A stretch of 64,000 bases of DNA, taken from positions 36,260 to 100,259 of the forward strand of contig JAHWKK010000013.1 in NCBI GenBank assembly GCA_019347945.1. Reading direction: 5' to 3'. This DNA comes from Acidobacteriota bacterium. GTDB taxonomy: Bacteria > Acidobacteriota > Thermoanaerobaculia > Gp7-AA8 > JAHWKK01. Positions 62,459 through 64,000 of the stretch are shown one piece after another; the stretch's first letter is position 1, and every line of letters begins with the position of its first letter. The notes beneath the pieces were generated by a model. The model was not told the origin of the DNA. It made no database searches and saw only the letters and a list, made by a program, of their open reading frames with translations. The position numbers were made by a program, and so were the translations under genes.

Positions 62459-63768
62459 CCGAGCCAATCAGGGTTCTCACGCGCAACATCGACGAGCCGG
62501 ACTCGGCATCGATCGACACGTACCTCCGGACCGGAGGCTACAAGGCGCTCGAGAAGGCGTTGTCGATGAAGCCGGCCGAGCTGATCGACATGGTCAAGGC
62601 CTCCGAGCTTCGTGGCAGGGGAGGCGCCGGGTTTCCGACCGGCATGAAGTGGGGCTTCGTCCCGCAGGACAGCGGAAAGCCCGTCTATCTCCTCTGCAAC
62701 GCCGACGAAGCGGAGCCCGGGACATTCAAGGATCGGCTGATCATCGAGAAGGATCCTCATCTCATGATCGAGGGGATGATCATCTCCGCTTACGCGATTG
62801 GCTCGGGACCGATGTCGTACATCTACATTCGAGGCGAGTTCGCGTACGGCGCGAAAGTACTCGAAAAAGCGCTCGCCGAGGCGCGCGAGAAGGGCTTTCT
62901 CGGGAAGAACATCCTCGGAAGCGGCTTCGATCACGACGTGACGGTGCATCGCGGAGCAGGAGCGTACATCTGCGGCGAGGAGACGGGACTCATCGAGTCG
63001 CTCGAGGGGAAGCGTGGCGAGCCGCGCGTCAAACCTCCCTTTCCGGCGGTCGTCGGCGTCTTCGGAGCGCCAACCGTCGTCAACAACGTCGAAACGATCG
63101 CCTGCGTGACGCTGATTGTCGAAAAGGGTCCGGACTGGTTCAGGAGCATCGGCGTCGAGAAGAACACCGGCCCGAAGCTCTATTGCGTTTCGGGGCACGT
63201 GAAGAAGCCGGGTGTCTACGAGTTCCCGATGACGGTGAACCTGAAGGAGCTGATCGTCGACCACTGCGGCGGAACCGCGAGCGGGCTGCCGATCAAGGCG
63301 GTCATTCCGGGGGGAGGCTCGGCGCCGATCCTGAAGCCGGACGAGATCGACATCCCTCTCACCTTCGACGCCGTTCAGAAGGCGGGGTCGATGCTCGGCT
63401 CGGCTGCGATCATGGTGATGGACGAGAGCGCCTGCATCGTCGAGTGCGTCTGGCGGCTCGTGAAGTTCTTCGCCCACGAGTCGTGCGGGCAGTGCACGCC
63501 GTGCCGCGAGGGCTGCAACTGGATGGAGTCGGTGCTCCACCGGCTCGAAACGGGGCAGGGGCGCCAGGAAGATGCCGATCTTCTCCTCGACATGTCGGAC
63601 AACATCGGCGGCAAGAGCCTCTGCGCTCTGGGAGATGCCGCGATCGGCCCGGTCATCTCGGGGGTTCAGAAGTTCCGCGACGAGTTCCTCTACCACGTCG
63701 AGCACAAGAGCTGTCTGCCGGGCACCAAACGCTACCGGCGGCTGGACATGCCGGTAGGAGCACACTAG
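62455..63768 (+). CDS. nuoF: NADH-quinone oxidoreductase subunit F
   Basis: NADH- and FMN-binding subunit of complex I, 437 residues. NADH site 'ELRGRGGAGFPTGMKWGFVP' (about 50-69), FMN site 'CNADEAEPGTFKDR' and 'GAGAYICGEETGLIESLEG', and the N3 [4Fe-4S] ligands 'ESCGQCTPCREGC' plus 'SLCALGDAA'. The ATG at 62455 overlaps nuoE's stop. The gene is followed 24 bases later by a DinB-family gene instead of nuoG. Confidence 0.97.
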   Translation: MTEPIRVLTRNIDEPDSASIDTYLRTGGYKALEKALSMKPAELIDMVKASELRGRGGAGFPTGMKWGFVPQDSGKPVYLLCNADEAEPGTFKDRLIIEKDPHLMIEGMIISAYAIGSGPMSYIYIRGEFAYGAKVLEKALAEAREKGFLGKNILGSGFDHDVTVHRGAGAYICGEETGLIESLEGKRGEPRVKPPFPAVVGVFGAPTVVNNVETIACVTLIVEKGPDWFRSIGVEKNTGPKLYCVSGHVKKPGVYEFPMTVNLKELIVDHCGGTASGLPIKAVIPGGGSAPILKPDEIDIPLTFDAVQKAGSMLGSAAIMVMDESACIVECVWRLVKFFAHESCGQCTPCREGCNWMESVLHRLETGQGRQEDADLLLDMSDNIGGKSLCALGDAAIGPVISGVQKFRDEFLYHVEHKSCLPGTKRYRRLDMPVGAH

Positions 63769-63792
63769 CGCGCTGGAGATGGCTGCAAGGCT

Positions 63793-64000
63793 ATGTCAGG
63801 CACTCTTCTCGAAGAAGCGATCGACGCCTGGATAGACGCCCGGGAAGGCGTCGTCGCCGAGTTGGAAAATGTCCCGGAGGAGCGGCTCCACTTTCGCCCT
63901 GTCGACGGCGTGTGATCGATTCGCGAGCTCATTCACCACATCGTCGAGGTCTCGTTGCTGATGGTGGGAGAGCTGGTTCGCAGTGACGGCGACTTCCGCC
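63793..64000 (+). CDS. DinB-family protein with in-frame TGA, candidate selenoprotein (cut by window edge)
   Basis: From ATG 63793 the frame reads a DinB-like helical start: 'TLLEEAIDAWIDAREGVVAE', then 'ENVPEERLHFRPVDGV'. A TGA follows at 63913-63915 (codon 41), and 28 more codons continue the same domain: 'SIRELIHHIVEVSLLMVGEL'. DinB relatives have an ordinary residue, often Arg, at this place and the first metal-ligand His a few residues later (H48/H49 here). Either the TGA is selenocysteine, supported by tRNA-Sec in this genome, or the gene carries a CGA-to-TGA type nonsense change or sequencing error. The 3' part lies outside the window. Confidence 0.65.

Overview
The window is GC-rich, densely packed double-strand-coding bacterial DNA. 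It carries TonB/ExbB/ExbD, a lipid-A-biosynthesis N-terminal domain protein and a lipoprotein L,D-transpeptidase, so the host has a Gram-negative envelope. The gene mix (long secreted PKD-type subtilase, PIG-L protein, fused E2-E1 2-oxoglutarate enzyme, complex I genes in an unusual order, frequent GTG/TTG starts) suggests an aerobic heterotroph, plausibly Acidobacteriota. That assignment is inference; no rRNA is present. A tRNA-Sec gene shows that the organism probably decodes UGA as selenocysteine.

Layout. 1-3.8 kb: end of a membrane protein, prepilin peptidase, tRNA-Ala, a tonB-exbB-exbD-exbD operon and tRNA-Sec. 3.8-10.3 kb: flavodoxin-fold reductase and L,D-transpeptidase on the minus strand, then purine nucleoside phosphorylase with a nucleoside transporter, an RluD-type synthase and a secreted protein. 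10.4-20.6 kb: the conserved rimP-nusA-infB-DUF503-nrnA-truB-rpsO-pnp information-processing cluster, without rbfA. 20.6-31.7 kb: a GGDEF/EAL protein, an SLC13/RCK_C transporter, small unknowns, a DUF5715/LysM protein, a hutF-M20 deacylase pair and a secreted subtilase. 31.8-45.8 kb: quinone oxidoreductase, response regulator, YceH, aconitase, the large 2-oxoglutarate enzyme, a GNAT/PAP2 pair and a beta-oxidation pair. 46-54.7 kb: phosphohexomutase, an EAL response regulator with an M20 peptidase, and a tightly coupled thiolase-tatD-glycosyltransferase-LABN-glycosyltransferase run. 54.7-64 kb: a TonB-like fusion, a PIG-L protein with a small membrane protein and a sodium:solute symporter, a STAS protein, a repeat-flanked four-helix-bundle gene, nuoA-nuoE-nuoF and a broken-looking DinB gene.

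Most unusual signals. (1) The DinB-family gene at the right edge has an in-frame TGA at codon 41, close to its metal-ligand helix, in a genome with tRNA-Sec. (2) A four-helix-bundle (S23-type) gene is bracketed by two arrays of the same GC-rich tandem repeat in opposite orientations. (3) A near-perfect ~130-bp inverted repeat containing heptanucleotide runs lies between convergent genes at 45.8-46.2 kb. A related half-copy plus two other heptanucleotide runs lies after aconitase and supplies the C-terminus of the neighbouring gene. (4) Another dispersed palindrome flanks a TonB-C/pseudopilin-like fusion.

Functional themes: central carbon flow (aconitase, 2-oxoglutarate enzyme, thiolase, hydroxyacyl-CoA dehydrogenase, enoyl-CoA hydratase) feeding complex I; nucleoside and histidine-breakdown salvage; envelope energy transduction and lipid-linked glycosylation; c-di-GMP and phospho-signalling.
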